This document shows, piece after piece, positions 8,607 through 16,703 of a DNA stretch of 31,755 nt (position 1 is the first letter of the stretch; every line of letters starts with the position of its first letter). Source of the stretch: Actinomycetes bacterium (GTDB taxonomy: Bacteria; Actinomycetota; Acidimicrobiia; Acidimicrobiales; RAAP-2); contig JAJYZN010000005.1 in assembly GCA_021799915.1 (NCBI GenBank), forward strand, positions 1 through 31,755, read 5' to 3'. Under the pieces are notes generated by a model, which was not told the DNA's origin, made no database searches, and saw only the letters and a list, made by a program, of their open reading frames with translations. The position numbers were made by a program, and so were the translations under genes.

Positions 8607-11099
8607 GTGGCCGGTAAAGTGATCGAAGAACTTCAGGACGAGAGAATTGAAGTGTCTGCACTTCGCCGCCCGTGGGTGCCGCGAGTCCATGGGGTTGCCC
8701 GTTGGGTCCCGGCGATCGCTTCCCTGATCGCCGTCGGCGGCGTCATCGCGATCACGCTCTGGCAGCTCCATCTGCCACTCCTGTTGGCGAACACCACGAC
8801 GACGGGCGGTGACACCGGCGCCCACTACATGATGCCGGCGTACTTCACTTCGAATCTCTTCCCTCACCTCACCGGGTGGAATCCAGGCTGGTACGACGGG
8901 TACCCGATGTACACCTTCTACTTCATCCTGCCCGATGTCCTCGTGGCCCTGGCCTCTCACGTCATCGCTTATAACGTCGCCTTCAAGTTGGCAACCGTAC
9001 TGGGATCGATCATGCTGCCCGTGGCGGCGTGGGCTTGCGGGAGGATGTTCGGGCTGTCGGCTCCGGTACCGGCAATCCTGGCGACTGCGACGCTTCCGTA
9101 TCTCTTCGACTACACCTGGACGATCTACGGCGGGAATTTATTCTCAACCCTCGCCGGAGAGTACTCGTTCTCGCTGAGCCTGGCGCTGGCAATCCTGTTC
9201 TTGGGGCTCTTTGCCCGAGGGATCCGTACCGGTGCAGGGCGTGTTTGGGCGGCAGTAGTGCTGGCTCTGTGCATTCTGGCCCACGTTGTGCCGGCCGCGT
9301 ACGCACTTGTCGGTGCTGGACTGCTCACGGCCATCGAGCTATTCCCGAAGTCGTTCGCCCTTTACGACGATCTCCGCCCGCCGTCACTGGCATGGCGGCA
9401 TTTGCCGAACGAACACCTGGCGAGGGGAGAAGGCCATCGAAGTCGATGGGCCCCTCTGTGGTGGGGTGGCTCAACCGTGGTGATCGGCGTCCTGCTGTCC
9501 GGTTGGTGGCTGGTCCCCTTCGGGCTGCGGCTCCCGTACAGCACGTCAATGGGGTACGAGAACATCACTACGTACATGGCGCTTCTGTTTCCTCACGCCG
9601 ACCTGTGGGTCGAGGTGATCGCCGGGCTGGCCGTGCTGGTCGCCATCGCGCTGAGAAGTCGATTTGGCCTCGTCGTAGGCGTCCTCGGGGGGATGTCTGC
9701 TCTGGGGCTGGTGGTGGATCCTCAGGGAAGCCTCTACAACGTCCGCCTACTCCCACTTTGGTTCATCTCCGTCTATCTGTCGGCTGGTTGGGTGGTTGCC
9801 GTGGCCATAGTGGCGGCAGCGCGGTGGATTCGACGGGACCGACTGGAGGGCTGGGTCATCGCAACGAAGACCGAGACCGCGGGCATCTGGATGCCACGTC
9901 CTTCTCCCCCGCGCTGGCCTCCCGGTGCTGTCGTCGGGCCTCTCTTGGCAATCGTAGGGGCAGTCATCGTTGTCGCTACCCCGTTCGTTCCGGCTCTGGC
10001 ATCTGAGCTTCCTCACGTCGGCATCACTCCGGGGGCAAACGAAGTGAGCGCGTGGGCACAATGGAACTACTCCGGCTATGAGGGGAAGCCCGACTACCCC
10101 GAATACCGGGCCGTCGTCGAAACGATGGTCAAAGTCGGGCGCCAGCACGGCTGTGGAAGAGCCATGTGGGAGTACAACTCTGATTTGAATCGTTTCGGTA
10201 CCCCCGAGGCCCTTATGCTTCTTCCCTACTGGACTGGTGGTTGCATCGATTCCATGGAAGGTCTCCTGTTCGAGTCGTCAGCGACCACTCCGTACCACTT
10301 CTTGAACCAGGCCGAGTTATCCGTCGCGCCGTCGGAGCCAATGGTTGGACTTCCCTACGGGCCACTCGACGTACCTCTCGGAGTGGAGCATCTTCAGCTC
10401 CTCGGGGTGCGCTATTTCATGGCGTCGAGTCCTCAGGTCCAGCAGGAGGCTTCGGCCGATCCGACACTTCAGCTCATCTCCTCGACTGGGCCATGGAAGA
10501 CCGACTACGACGGGCAGACACTCTCGACCACCTGGGATATCTACCTGGTCCGGCGTTCGACAGTCGTGACTTCTCTGGCCCGCGAACCGGCAGTGCTCAC
10601 TGGCGTCGGTCCGAGCCAGGCAAGCTGGTTGGGGACGGTAGGATCAGATGGACAGCCTGTCGACGGGCCGGCGGTGGTCTGGTATGACAATCCCTCTCGT
10701 TGGGCCGTTCCACTCGTTGCGGGGGGCCCGAGCTCCTGGCCTCGCGTGACGAAGGCATCGTCCGGGCACCCGCCGTCGGTGCCAGTTCCCCGAGCCCGTA
10801 TCACCGATGTACGCCAGACGTCGGACTCTGTCAGTTTTCATGTGAGTCGCATTGGAACGCCGGTATTGATAAAGGTCTCGTACTTTCCGAACTGGCATGT
10901 GATTGGTGCCAGTGGGCCGTGGCGGTCAACCCCGAACCTTATGGTCGTCGTTCCTACCAGTCACCAGGTGACTCTGATCTACGGGAGTACCCCGGTGAAC
11001 GAATTGGGTCTGGGTTGCACTGGCGTTGGCATCCTGTGCCTCTTCATCTTGGCGGTGGCACCGACCTACCGACGCCGTCGTGCGAGGAAATGGACGTGA
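8607..11099 (+). CDS. Polytopic GT-C-like / PTPS-related membrane protein
   Basis: About 830 residues. The reading frame is open further upstream into the CPBP gene, but GTG at 8607 follows that gene's stop and has a GGAG about 12 bases ahead, so I place the start there. A first membrane helix (about 33-52) leads into a GGDTGAHY motif at 67-74 in the first outside loop, then WNPGWYDGYPMYTF. A conserved Asp/His in this loop is typical of GT-C fold glycosyltransferases and of the '6-pyruvoyl-tetrahydropterin synthase-related' membrane family. Ten to eleven further hydrophobic segments follow, then an extracytoplasmic beta-rich domain (about 560-790) and a last helix before a basic tail. Likely role: transfer or handling of a polyprenyl-linked sugar outside the membrane. 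That is inference from fold and neighbours; the donor and acceptor are unknown. Confidence 0.7.
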   Translation: MAGKVIEELQDERIEVSALRRPWVPRVHGVARWVPAIASLIAVGGVIAITLWQLHLPLLLANTTTTGGDTGAHYMMPAYFTSNLFPHLTGWNPGWYDGYPMYTFYFILPDVLVALASHVIAYNVAFKLATVLGSIMLPVAAWACGRMFGLSAPVPAILATATLPYLFDYTWTIYGGNLFSTLAGEYSFSLSLALAILFLGLFARGIRTGAGRVWAAVVLALCILAHVVPAAYALVGAGLLTAIELFPKSFALYDDLRPPSLAWRHLPNEHLARGEGHRSRWAPLWWGGSTVVIGVLLSGWWLVPFGLRLPYSTSMGYENITTYMALLFPHADLWVEVIAGLAVLVAIALRSRFGLVVGVLGGMSALGLVVDPQGSLYNVRLLPLWFISVYLSAGWVVAVAIVAAARWIRRDRLEGWVIATKTETAGIWMPRPSPPRWPPGAVVGPLLAIVGAVIVVATPFVPALASELPHVGITPGANEVSAWAQWNYSGYEGKPDYPEYRAVVETMVKVGRQHGCGRAMWEYNSDLNRFGTPEALMLLPYWTGGCIDSMEGLLFESSATTPYHFLNQAELSVAPSEPMVGLPYGPLDVPLGVEHLQLLGVRYFMASSPQVQQEASADPTLQLISSTGPWKTDYDGQTLSTTWDIYLVRRSTVVTSLAREPAVLTGVGPSQASWLGTVGSDGQPVDGPAVVWYDNPSRWAVPLVAGGPSSWPRVTKASSGHPPSVPVPRARITDVRQTSDSVSFHVSRIGTPVLIKVSYFPNWHVIGASGPWRSTPNLMVVVPTSHQVTLIYGSTPVNELGLGCTGVGILCLFILAVAPTYRRRRARKWT

Positions 11100-11143
11100 C
11101 CACGGAGCGCAGGCCGGTGTCGTCGTGATGGCGAAGAACATGT

Positions 11144-11353
11144 GTGGGATCCGCCTGGCAGCTGGCTCGAAATACAGCCGACCGTAGGCCTGACAGGACC
11201 TTCACGACTGGGCCATCTCTCCTCTCTCTGGTCGTCGGCGTGCTGGCACTCATGGTGGCATTTTGTGGGACCGGGAACACGCGCCTGCCTGAGCTGGTAG
11301 TCGCTCGCCCGGGGATAGCGGGGGAGCGTCCGACTCAGGGGAAGGGCATGTGA
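11144..11353 (+). CDS. Hypothetical short membrane or secreted protein, possibly a fragment
   Basis: A 69-residue frame from GTG with a hydrophobic stretch near residues 28-41 (LLSLVVGVLALMVAF) followed by Cys-Gly, which resembles a signal peptide or a poor lipobox (Phe at -1 is not normal). It ends in ATGTGA, where a GTG in another frame opens into Ser/Thr/Pro-rich sequence that looks like the continuation of a secreted protein. I see no convincing ribosome binding site and no recognised family. It could be the front of a frameshifted lipoprotein gene or chance. Confidence 0.25.
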   Translation: MGSAWQLARNTADRRPDRTFTTGPSLLSLVVGVLALMVAFCGTGNTRLPELVVARPGIAGERPTQGKGM

Positions 11354-11695
11354 CAGGATCTCGACACGTCGGGTCGACGCCTACTTCGGAGCTGGCGTCG
11401 GGTCCCTCGAAGGCGTCGGGTCCGGTACCTTCCACCCCGGCGGCTCTCCCGGGGCTCAGAAGCGCCCTCCCTTGGGATCGACGTCGAACACGTCTCCAGC
11501 GGCCTCGAACGGATCAATTACACCGGTAGCCACAAGTGTGAAAGCACGGGTCACAGCCGAGCAGAACACATTGGCCACAGGCATCAATCAACTTCAGCAG
11601 GCCCTGTCGGGCACTGGCACACCTCCAACATCAGCCCGGACGAGCCAGCGGAGCGGTGGAGGTAGGGGCTCACGCGGGAAGTTGCCCGAGGACTG

Positions 11696-11713
11696 TCCCC
11701 GTCGAAAAGGGGA
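11696..11713 (+). terminator. Hairpin with T-rich tail before phosphomannomutase
   Basis: TCCCC, an 8-base loop, GGGGA, then TTCTTCT. It resembles a weak intrinsic terminator or attenuator and lies about 30 bp ahead of the phosphomannomutase start codon. The stem is short. Confidence 0.3.
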
Positions 11714-11743
11714 TTCTTCTCGAGGCAGTAGGCTGGCATACCC

Positions 11744-13117
11744 ATGAGCAGGACCGATGCTGTGTTCAAGGCATACGACATCAGGGGCACCGTGCCCGAC
11801 CAGTTGGACGCCGGTCTGTGCCGTGCCATCGGAGGCGCGGTCGCTCGCTTCACGGGGTCTCCACGTATTCTGCTGGTGAGAGACATGCGGCCATCGGGAG
11901 AGGAGCTCTCTCAGGCCTTCGCTGACGGCGTGCGGGCGTCGGGTGCGGCAGTCATCGACCTCGGAATGGCCTCGACCGACTTCATGTACTTCGCGTCAGG
12001 ACGCCTGGATGCTCCCGGGGCGATGTTCACCGCTTCCCACAACCCGGCTGGGTACAACGGGATCAAACTGTGTTTCGCTGGAGCGCGGCCGATAGGACGA
12101 GACACGGGACTCGACGAGATCGAACGTCTGACGAACATGTTGCTTGCCGAACCGCCGACGGCAGGGGCCTCTGGACCTATCGAGCATCTGGATCTTCTGC
12201 CGGAGTACGCCGACCATGTCCGATCGTTCGTTGACGGCAGCGTCCTCCGACCTCTCCGTGTAGTTGCCGACACGGCTAACGGGATGGGGGGATTGGTCGT
12301 CCCCCTTGTCATGGAAGGTCTGCCGTTTGAAGTTCAACTCCTCTATCCTGAGCTCGACGGTTCGTTTCCGAACCACCCGGCGGACCCGATTCAGCCCGAG
12401 AACCTCGTTGACCTCCAGAAGGCGGTGCTCGAAGCCGGAGCCGACGTCGGCATGGCGTTCGACGGTGATGCGGATCGAGTCTTTCTGGTAGACGAGAAGT
12501 CACAGCCCGTGTCGGGATCGCTCACGACCGCACTGGTCGCTGCGTCCCTGTTGGACAAGCACCCTGGAGCCACGGTCCTCTACAACCTGATCTGCTCGCG
12601 CGTGGTTCCCGAGGTTATCGCTGAGCACGGTGGTGTGGCAGTCCGAACCAGGGTGGGCCATTCATACATCAAGCAGGTGATGGCCGAGACGGACGCTGTG
12701 TTCGGAGGCGAGCATTCCGGTCACTACTACTATCGGGACAACTACCGTGCTGATTCGGGAATTATCACCGCGCTCCTGGTTCTCGAGATGATGAGCCGCA
12801 GCGACAAACCGCTCTCCGCTCTCCTCGAGCCCTACCGACGGTACTCAGACTCCGGTGAAATCAATACCAGCGTTCCGGACGCCGCAGCCGTGATGGAGGG
12901 TGTCGGTCGGCTGGAGGTGGAAGGCGGTGCGGAGGTTGATCGTCTCGATGGCGTTTCCGTCAATCATGGTGACTGGTGGTACAACTTGCGCCCTTCGAAC
13001 ACCGAGCCCCTACTTCGGCTCAATGTGGAGGCCCCCGACTCTGACGCGTGTGCCCGTCACGTACGAGAGGTGCTCAAGCTCGTCGAATCAGTGGCGGCAG
13101 AAAGTCAATCATCATGA
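11744..13117 (+). CDS. manB: Phosphomannomutase / phosphoglucomutase (alpha-D-phosphohexomutase)
   Basis: 457 residues, the normal length for the family. All four signature sites are visible: the phosphoserine loop TASHNP with Ser98, the Mg-binding loop DGDADR at 240-245, the sugar-binding GEHSGHYY at 322-329, and the phosphate-binding loop NTEPLLRLN near the C-terminus. The enzyme interconverts hexose 6-phosphate and hexose 1-phosphate, here probably Man-6-P and Man-1-P for GDP-mannose and mannosylated envelope glycans. GEHSG is typical of PMM/PGM types, so glucose phosphate may also be used. It heads a same-strand run with a Trm112-like gene and a phosphosugar isomerase, an order I know from other actinobacteria. 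The symbol is by family analogy. Confidence 0.92.
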   Translation: MSRTDAVFKAYDIRGTVPDQLDAGLCRAIGGAVARFTGSPRILLVRDMRPSGEELSQAFADGVRASGAAVIDLGMASTDFMYFASGRLDAPGAMFTASHNPAGYNGIKLCFAGARPIGRDTGLDEIERLTNMLLAEPPTAGASGPIEHLDLLPEYADHVRSFVDGSVLRPLRVVADTANGMGGLVVPLVMEGLPFEVQLLYPELDGSFPNHPADPIQPENLVDLQKAVLEAGADVGMAFDGDADRVFLVDEKSQPVSGSLTTALVAASLLDKHPGATVLYNLICSRVVPEVIAEHGGVAVRTRVGHSYIKQVMAETDAVFGGEHSGHYYYRDNYRADSGIITALLVLEMMSRSDKPLSALLEPYRRYSDSGEINTSVPDAAAVMEGVGRLEVEGGAEVDRLDGVSVNHGDWWYNLRPSNTEPLLRLNVEAPDSDACARHVREVLKLVESVAAESQSS

Positions 13118-13193
13118 CCTGGGAGAGATGCACGAATGACGATCGAGATGATGATCGCCTGTCGGCTCACTCACTCGGGCGAGAGGAGGAGCT

Positions 13194-13460
13194 ATGACCT
13201 TGGATCCACTGCTCATCGAGGTGCTTGCGTGCCCAGTCGACAAGGGCCCGCTCTTGTGGTTCGACGATGAGGAGATCCTCTACAATTCGCGCTTGAAGAA
13301 GGCCTACGCGGTGCGTGAGGGAGTTCCAGTCCTATTAGTCGACGAGGCAACCGACGTCGGCGATGTGGAGCACGAACGCCTCATGGCCAAGGCCGCGGCC
13401 GAGAGGGTTCCTGAGACGGGGCACTTCCCGGACCGGCCATCGGCGGAAAAGACGTCGTAG
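13194..13460 (+). CDS. Trm112 family small zinc-ribbon-like protein
   Basis: 88 residues with a strong ribosome binding site (GAGGAGGAG about 5 bases before the ATG). The body, LLIEVLACPVDKGPLLW then YAVREGVPVLLVDEA, is the Trm112/YcaR pattern. The family's first CPxC/CPxDK-type motif is present (CPVDKG at 13-18) but the other Cys residues of a full zinc ribbon are absent, as in many bacterial YcaR proteins. Eukaryotic and archaeal Trm112 activates methyltransferases; the bacterial role is poorly defined. It sits between phosphomannomutase and the SIS isomerase, 7 bp before the latter, so the three are probably co-expressed. Confidence 0.85.
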   Translation: MTLDPLLIEVLACPVDKGPLLWFDDEEILYNSRLKKAYAVREGVPVLLVDEATDVGDVEHERLMAKAAAERVPETGHFPDRPSAEKTS

Positions 13461-13467
13461 CTCACGC

Positions 13468-14583
13468 GTGACAGACGGCAGGGTGGACGCAGAACGATCC
13501 CAGTCCAGCTGGGCGAAGAACGCTTCGGTCAAGCTGATCGACGGTGTGACCGTTGACAGCCTGGACATGTGGGGGGCGACGGCCGGGCTTCCCGAACAGC
13601 TTCAGGCGGCCATCGCCGCGTCTGAACCAGTTCGATGGCATCCACCTGACGATCCGATCAGGCATGTGGTGGTTGTCGGAACGGGGGGAAGTGGAGTTGT
13701 CGCCGACCTGGTGGGAGCGGTAGGTAGCAAGGTGATGTCGGTACCGGTGACGGCCGTGAGCTCGGGTGAGATCCCGGTGTACGTTGGGCCGGGCTCTTTG
13801 GTGCTCGCCGTCTCTTTCTCGGGTGACACCTTGGATACGTTGAGTGCGACGAAAGCTGCATATGACGTTGGCGCAACTGTGATCACGGTAACCAGTGGTG
13901 GACAGCTCGCGGCATTGTCCGAGGAGCACGAAGGGACGATGTTCGTCGTTCCGCGGACACCTCCTCAATCCCGTGTCGCCCTTGGCGCGCTAGCGGCCAC
14001 GACGTTCTTGGCTCTAGAGGAGCTCGGACTGTTCGGGGGAGCGGCCGAGGAGCTCCAGGCAGCGGTCGAACACCTGCTCTGGCGAAGGGACGAGATCTTC
14101 GCAGCAGGTGGCCCAGCTGACGAAGTGGCTGCTCGGATTGGGCGAACGATGCCACTCGTTCACGGCGCCTCCGGACCGGCAGCAGTGGCGGCGCGCCGCT
14201 GGAAAACGCAGTTCAACCTCAATGCGAAGACTGCGGCGTTCTGGTCATCCCAGCCAGAGCTGTGTCACGACGAGATTGCCGGATGGGGGCTGGGTGGCGA
14301 TGTGACTCGTCAGGTGCTCAGCGTCGTCACGCTGCGCCATGACGGCGAGCGATCTGACGTCTCCCATCGAATCAATTTCGTCAACGAGGTGCTCCGTGAA
14401 GTCGTGGCTGACGTCATCGAGGTGCGAACTCGGGGGACCCGGGACCTGGAGAGGTTTTTCGACCTGGCGTACTTCGGCGATGCCGTGTCACTCTTTCTCG
14501 CTGACCGAGAAGGGATCGACTCGGGGCCGGTGCCGGTCCTCTCCGAAGTGGAGCTGGCTCGGGACGGCTGCTCTCCCGGCTGA
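13468..14583 (+). CDS. SIS-domain phosphoglucose/phosphomannose isomerase
   Basis: About 371 residues from GTG at 13468, 7 bp after the Trm112 stop; another GTG lies five codons in. Two SIS-type sugar-phosphate-binding halves are visible: GTGGSG at 71-76 and SFSGDT at 117-122 in the first, and NLNAKTAAFWSSQPELCHDEI (about 250-270) in the second. The PELxHxEI pattern is the mark of the bifunctional PGI/PMI family, whose catalytic Glu and His come from this region. The reaction would be Fru-6-P to Glc-6-P and/or Man-6-P, directly upstream of the phosphomannomutase step. Its stop lies 7 bp from the stop of the converging PBP2 gene. Confidence 0.88.
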   Translation: MTDGRVDAERSQSSWAKNASVKLIDGVTVDSLDMWGATAGLPEQLQAAIAASEPVRWHPPDDPIRHVVVVGTGGSGVVADLVGAVGSKVMSVPVTAVSSGEIPVYVGPGSLVLAVSFSGDTLDTLSATKAAYDVGATVITVTSGGQLAALSEEHEGTMFVVPRTPPQSRVALGALAATTFLALEELGLFGGAAEELQAAVEHLLWRRDEIFAAGGPADEVAARIGRTMPLVHGASGPAAVAARRWKTQFNLNAKTAAFWSSQPELCHDEIAGWGLGGDVTRQVLSVVTLRHDGERSDVSHRINFVNEVLREVVADVIEVRTRGTRDLERFFDLAYFGDAVSLFLADREGIDSGPVPVLSEVELARDGCSPG

Positions 14584-14590
14584 CTCGGGC

Positions 14591-16663
14591 TCAACCCTTG
14601 GCGGGAAGTGAGAGCGATGGAACCGGATGCGCCACCAAGTAATTGAAGATGTTGATGACCGCTGGCGCTGCGGCCTGGTCTCCGTACCCACCCTGTGTGA
14701 CGGCAACCACTACCACGTACTGGGGATTCGGAATGGGTCCGAAGCCAATGAACCACGCGTCAGGCTCTTTGGTTGTCCCGGTCGACACTGTCGCTGAGCC
14801 GGTCTTTCCGGCGATCCGGAATGATGTGAGGCTGAAGTGGGCGTACTGCTTGAAGATGGCATAGGCCGTTCCTTTCGGTGTGGCTACTACACCCTCGAAG
14901 CCTTGAAGCATGGGCTGGTAGATCGACGCTGGAAGGTTGACGGTCCCCGTGGGCTTGGGCTGGAAAGTCTTCAGGACCTTGCCCCCCTGACTCGCGATCG
15001 CCGCTGCAACTTGCGGTTGGTAGCGGGTCCCCCCATTGGCGAACGTGGCATAGGCCTGAGCCATCTCAATGGGCGTGAGCACGGTTTCCCCCTGACCGAA
15101 TGCCATCTCAAGGTTTGTTCCTGCATACCAACTGTCGTAGGGGAACGCGGTGGGTGTGGCCTGATGGAGCTGCTTTCGCAGTGCTGGGCTGTCAACCCTT
15201 CCTTGCACCTCATCGGGCAAGTCGATCCCGGTGAGCTCCCCGAGGCCGTAGCTGTTCGCAACGTTCTGGATTGGCGTCGCTCCGTACTTCGCGGCGTTCA
15301 CATAGAACTGGTAACCGATGTTGTAGAAGTAGTCGTCGTCTGACTCGGTCAGAGCAAGGGGCATGGTGATCTTCCCGGCATCTGTTGGTTGGTCATCGTG
15401 GAACGTGCAGTAGCCCTTACATGTCGGGATCGAGTACGTGCCGGGGTCTGTGAATATTGTCGAAGCCCCGATGAGTCCCGTCTGGAGAGCCGCCGTGGCT
15501 GATGCCAGCTTGAAGCTGGAACCGGGGGTATAGAGGCCCTGGATCGCGTAGTTGTTCAAGGCCCCTTGGGATTCAAGGGCTGTGTAGTTGGCCTGGGAGA
15601 TGCCTCCCAACCACTCTGTCAGCTTGTAGCTCGGGTAGGACGCCATTGCCAGCACCGCCCCACTCTGGACGTTCATCACGACGGCGGCTGCCGTCTTGGC
15701 CGCTGGTAAGTTCCCGGTCGTCGGATCAACCGTCGTGCGGTCTGAGGTGACATCGGCGTTCAAGGAGCTTTGCACCGCCTTCTGGAGGCCGAGATCGATG
15801 TTGGTGACGACCGTGTTCCCCTGCACCGGCGGGGAGGAGTGCAGGGTTCCGACGACCTGACCCTGAGCATTCACCAGTAGCCGCTTGGTCCCCGGCGTGC
15901 CTGCCAAGTACGACTGGTATTGGTTTTCCAGGCCCGACTGGCCGAACTGTGTCGCTTCCGAGTACCTCCCTGTGCGGTGAGCCTTCAACTCTGTCGCGGT
16001 GATGGCGTTCACGTATCCGATGACCTGAGCCGCCACTGTTCCACCCTGGGGGTATGTGCGTTCGGTGACCTGCTGGACGCTAACGCCAGGGAACAGCGAA
16101 GGATGAGCTTCGAGGTACTGAACCGTTGCCATGGGAGCGCCGTTCAGGATCGGAACCGGTTCGTAGGGGCTGTACTGGGAGTCACTGAGAGCCGTCTGGA
16201 CTTGTGCCGGCGTCTCTCCAACGAGAGCGGCCACGTCTCCGACGACGGCGGGGTGCTGGGCGGCTTCAGTTCGAGAGAGGGTGATCTGATACTGCACTTG
16301 ATTGCCAGCCAGGACGCTCCCTGTGCGAGCCGTGATGAGCCCGCGTGGTGCCGGGACGGAGACCGTGCGAACTTCATTCGCCGTGACGGCCGCTGCGTAC
16401 GTGGAGTGGTCGAGCACTTGGAGCGCCCATAGACGGAGAATGAGGACCACGAAAAGCACCAGGACTACGACGCCCACGATGTTGAGCCGTAGCTGCGGCC
16501 GACCAGTGAGCTCCTCGGGCGAGCTGACCATGGCGACGACGTTCACATTTCGTCGCGGCTTGAACCGCAGCTGGTGTCGGCGACCACGCCGGAGTCGATC
16601 GGCGGTGCGAGCCGGCCCGGACCGACGACCCACGCTGTGGAAGATTCGGGAACGGCGGGTCAT
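14591..16663 (-). CDS. mrdA: Class B penicillin-binding protein 2 (MrdA-like transpeptidase)
   Basis: 690 residues. An Arg-rich cytoplasmic start is followed by one membrane helix (about 59-80), a PBP dimerisation domain (about 90-280) with the RGLI pattern, and a transpeptidase domain. The active-site motifs are all present: SxxK as SSFK (Ser382, Lys385), SxN-type as SDD at 441-443 (PBP2 proteins commonly have Asp here), and KTG at 620-622. It cross-links peptidoglycan, most likely during side-wall elongation. The ATG start gives about 58 residues before the helix, and no good ribosome binding site is seen; an internal ATG at residue 45 is possible. It lies 40 bp downstream of the PbpA-like gene on the same strand, so the two are probably one operon. 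No rodA/mreCD is in the window. Confidence 0.9.
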   Translation of the reverse strand: MTRRSRIFHSVGRRSGPARTADRLRRGRRHQLRFKPRRNVNVVAMVSSPEELTGRPQLRLNIVGVVVLVLFVVLILRLWALQVLDHSTYAAAVTANEVRTVSVPAPRGLITARTGSVLAGNQVQYQITLSRTEAAQHPAVVGDVAALVGETPAQVQTALSDSQYSPYEPVPILNGAPMATVQYLEAHPSLFPGVSVQQVTERTYPQGGTVAAQVIGYVNAITATELKAHRTGRYSEATQFGQSGLENQYQSYLAGTPGTKRLLVNAQGQVVGTLHSSPPVQGNTVVTNIDLGLQKAVQSSLNADVTSDRTTVDPTTGNLPAAKTAAAVVMNVQSGAVLAMASYPSYKLTEWLGGISQANYTALESQGALNNYAIQGLYTPGSSFKLASATAALQTGLIGASTIFTDPGTYSIPTCKGYCTFHDDQPTDAGKITMPLALTESDDDYFYNIGYQFYVNAAKYGATPIQNVANSYGLGELTGIDLPDEVQGRVDSPALRKQLHQATPTAFPYDSWYAGTNLEMAFGQGETVLTPIEMAQAYATFANGGTRYQPQVAAAIASQGGKVLKTFQPKPTGTVNLPASIYQPMLQGFEGVVATPKGTAYAIFKQYAHFSLTSFRIAGKTGSATVSTGTTKEPDAWFIGFGPIPNPQYVVVVAVTQGGYGDQAAAPAVINIFNYLVAHPVPSLSLPAKG

Positions 16664-16703
16664 CGGAGGAACTTGCAGCTGGGTGGGAGGGCCTCGGTGG
16701 GCA

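Larger units (their letters stand above)
11100..11743. other. Gap without a confident gene
   Basis: This 644-bp stretch separates the PTPS-related gene from phosphomannomutase. It holds one short open frame with a membrane-like segment (11144-11353), then Ser/Thr/Pro/Gly-rich open stretches that move between frames (11350-11529 in one frame, 11319-11747 in another), and a hairpin just before the next gene. It may be a decayed secreted-protein gene or a long leader; neither can be settled by reading. Confidence 0.5.
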
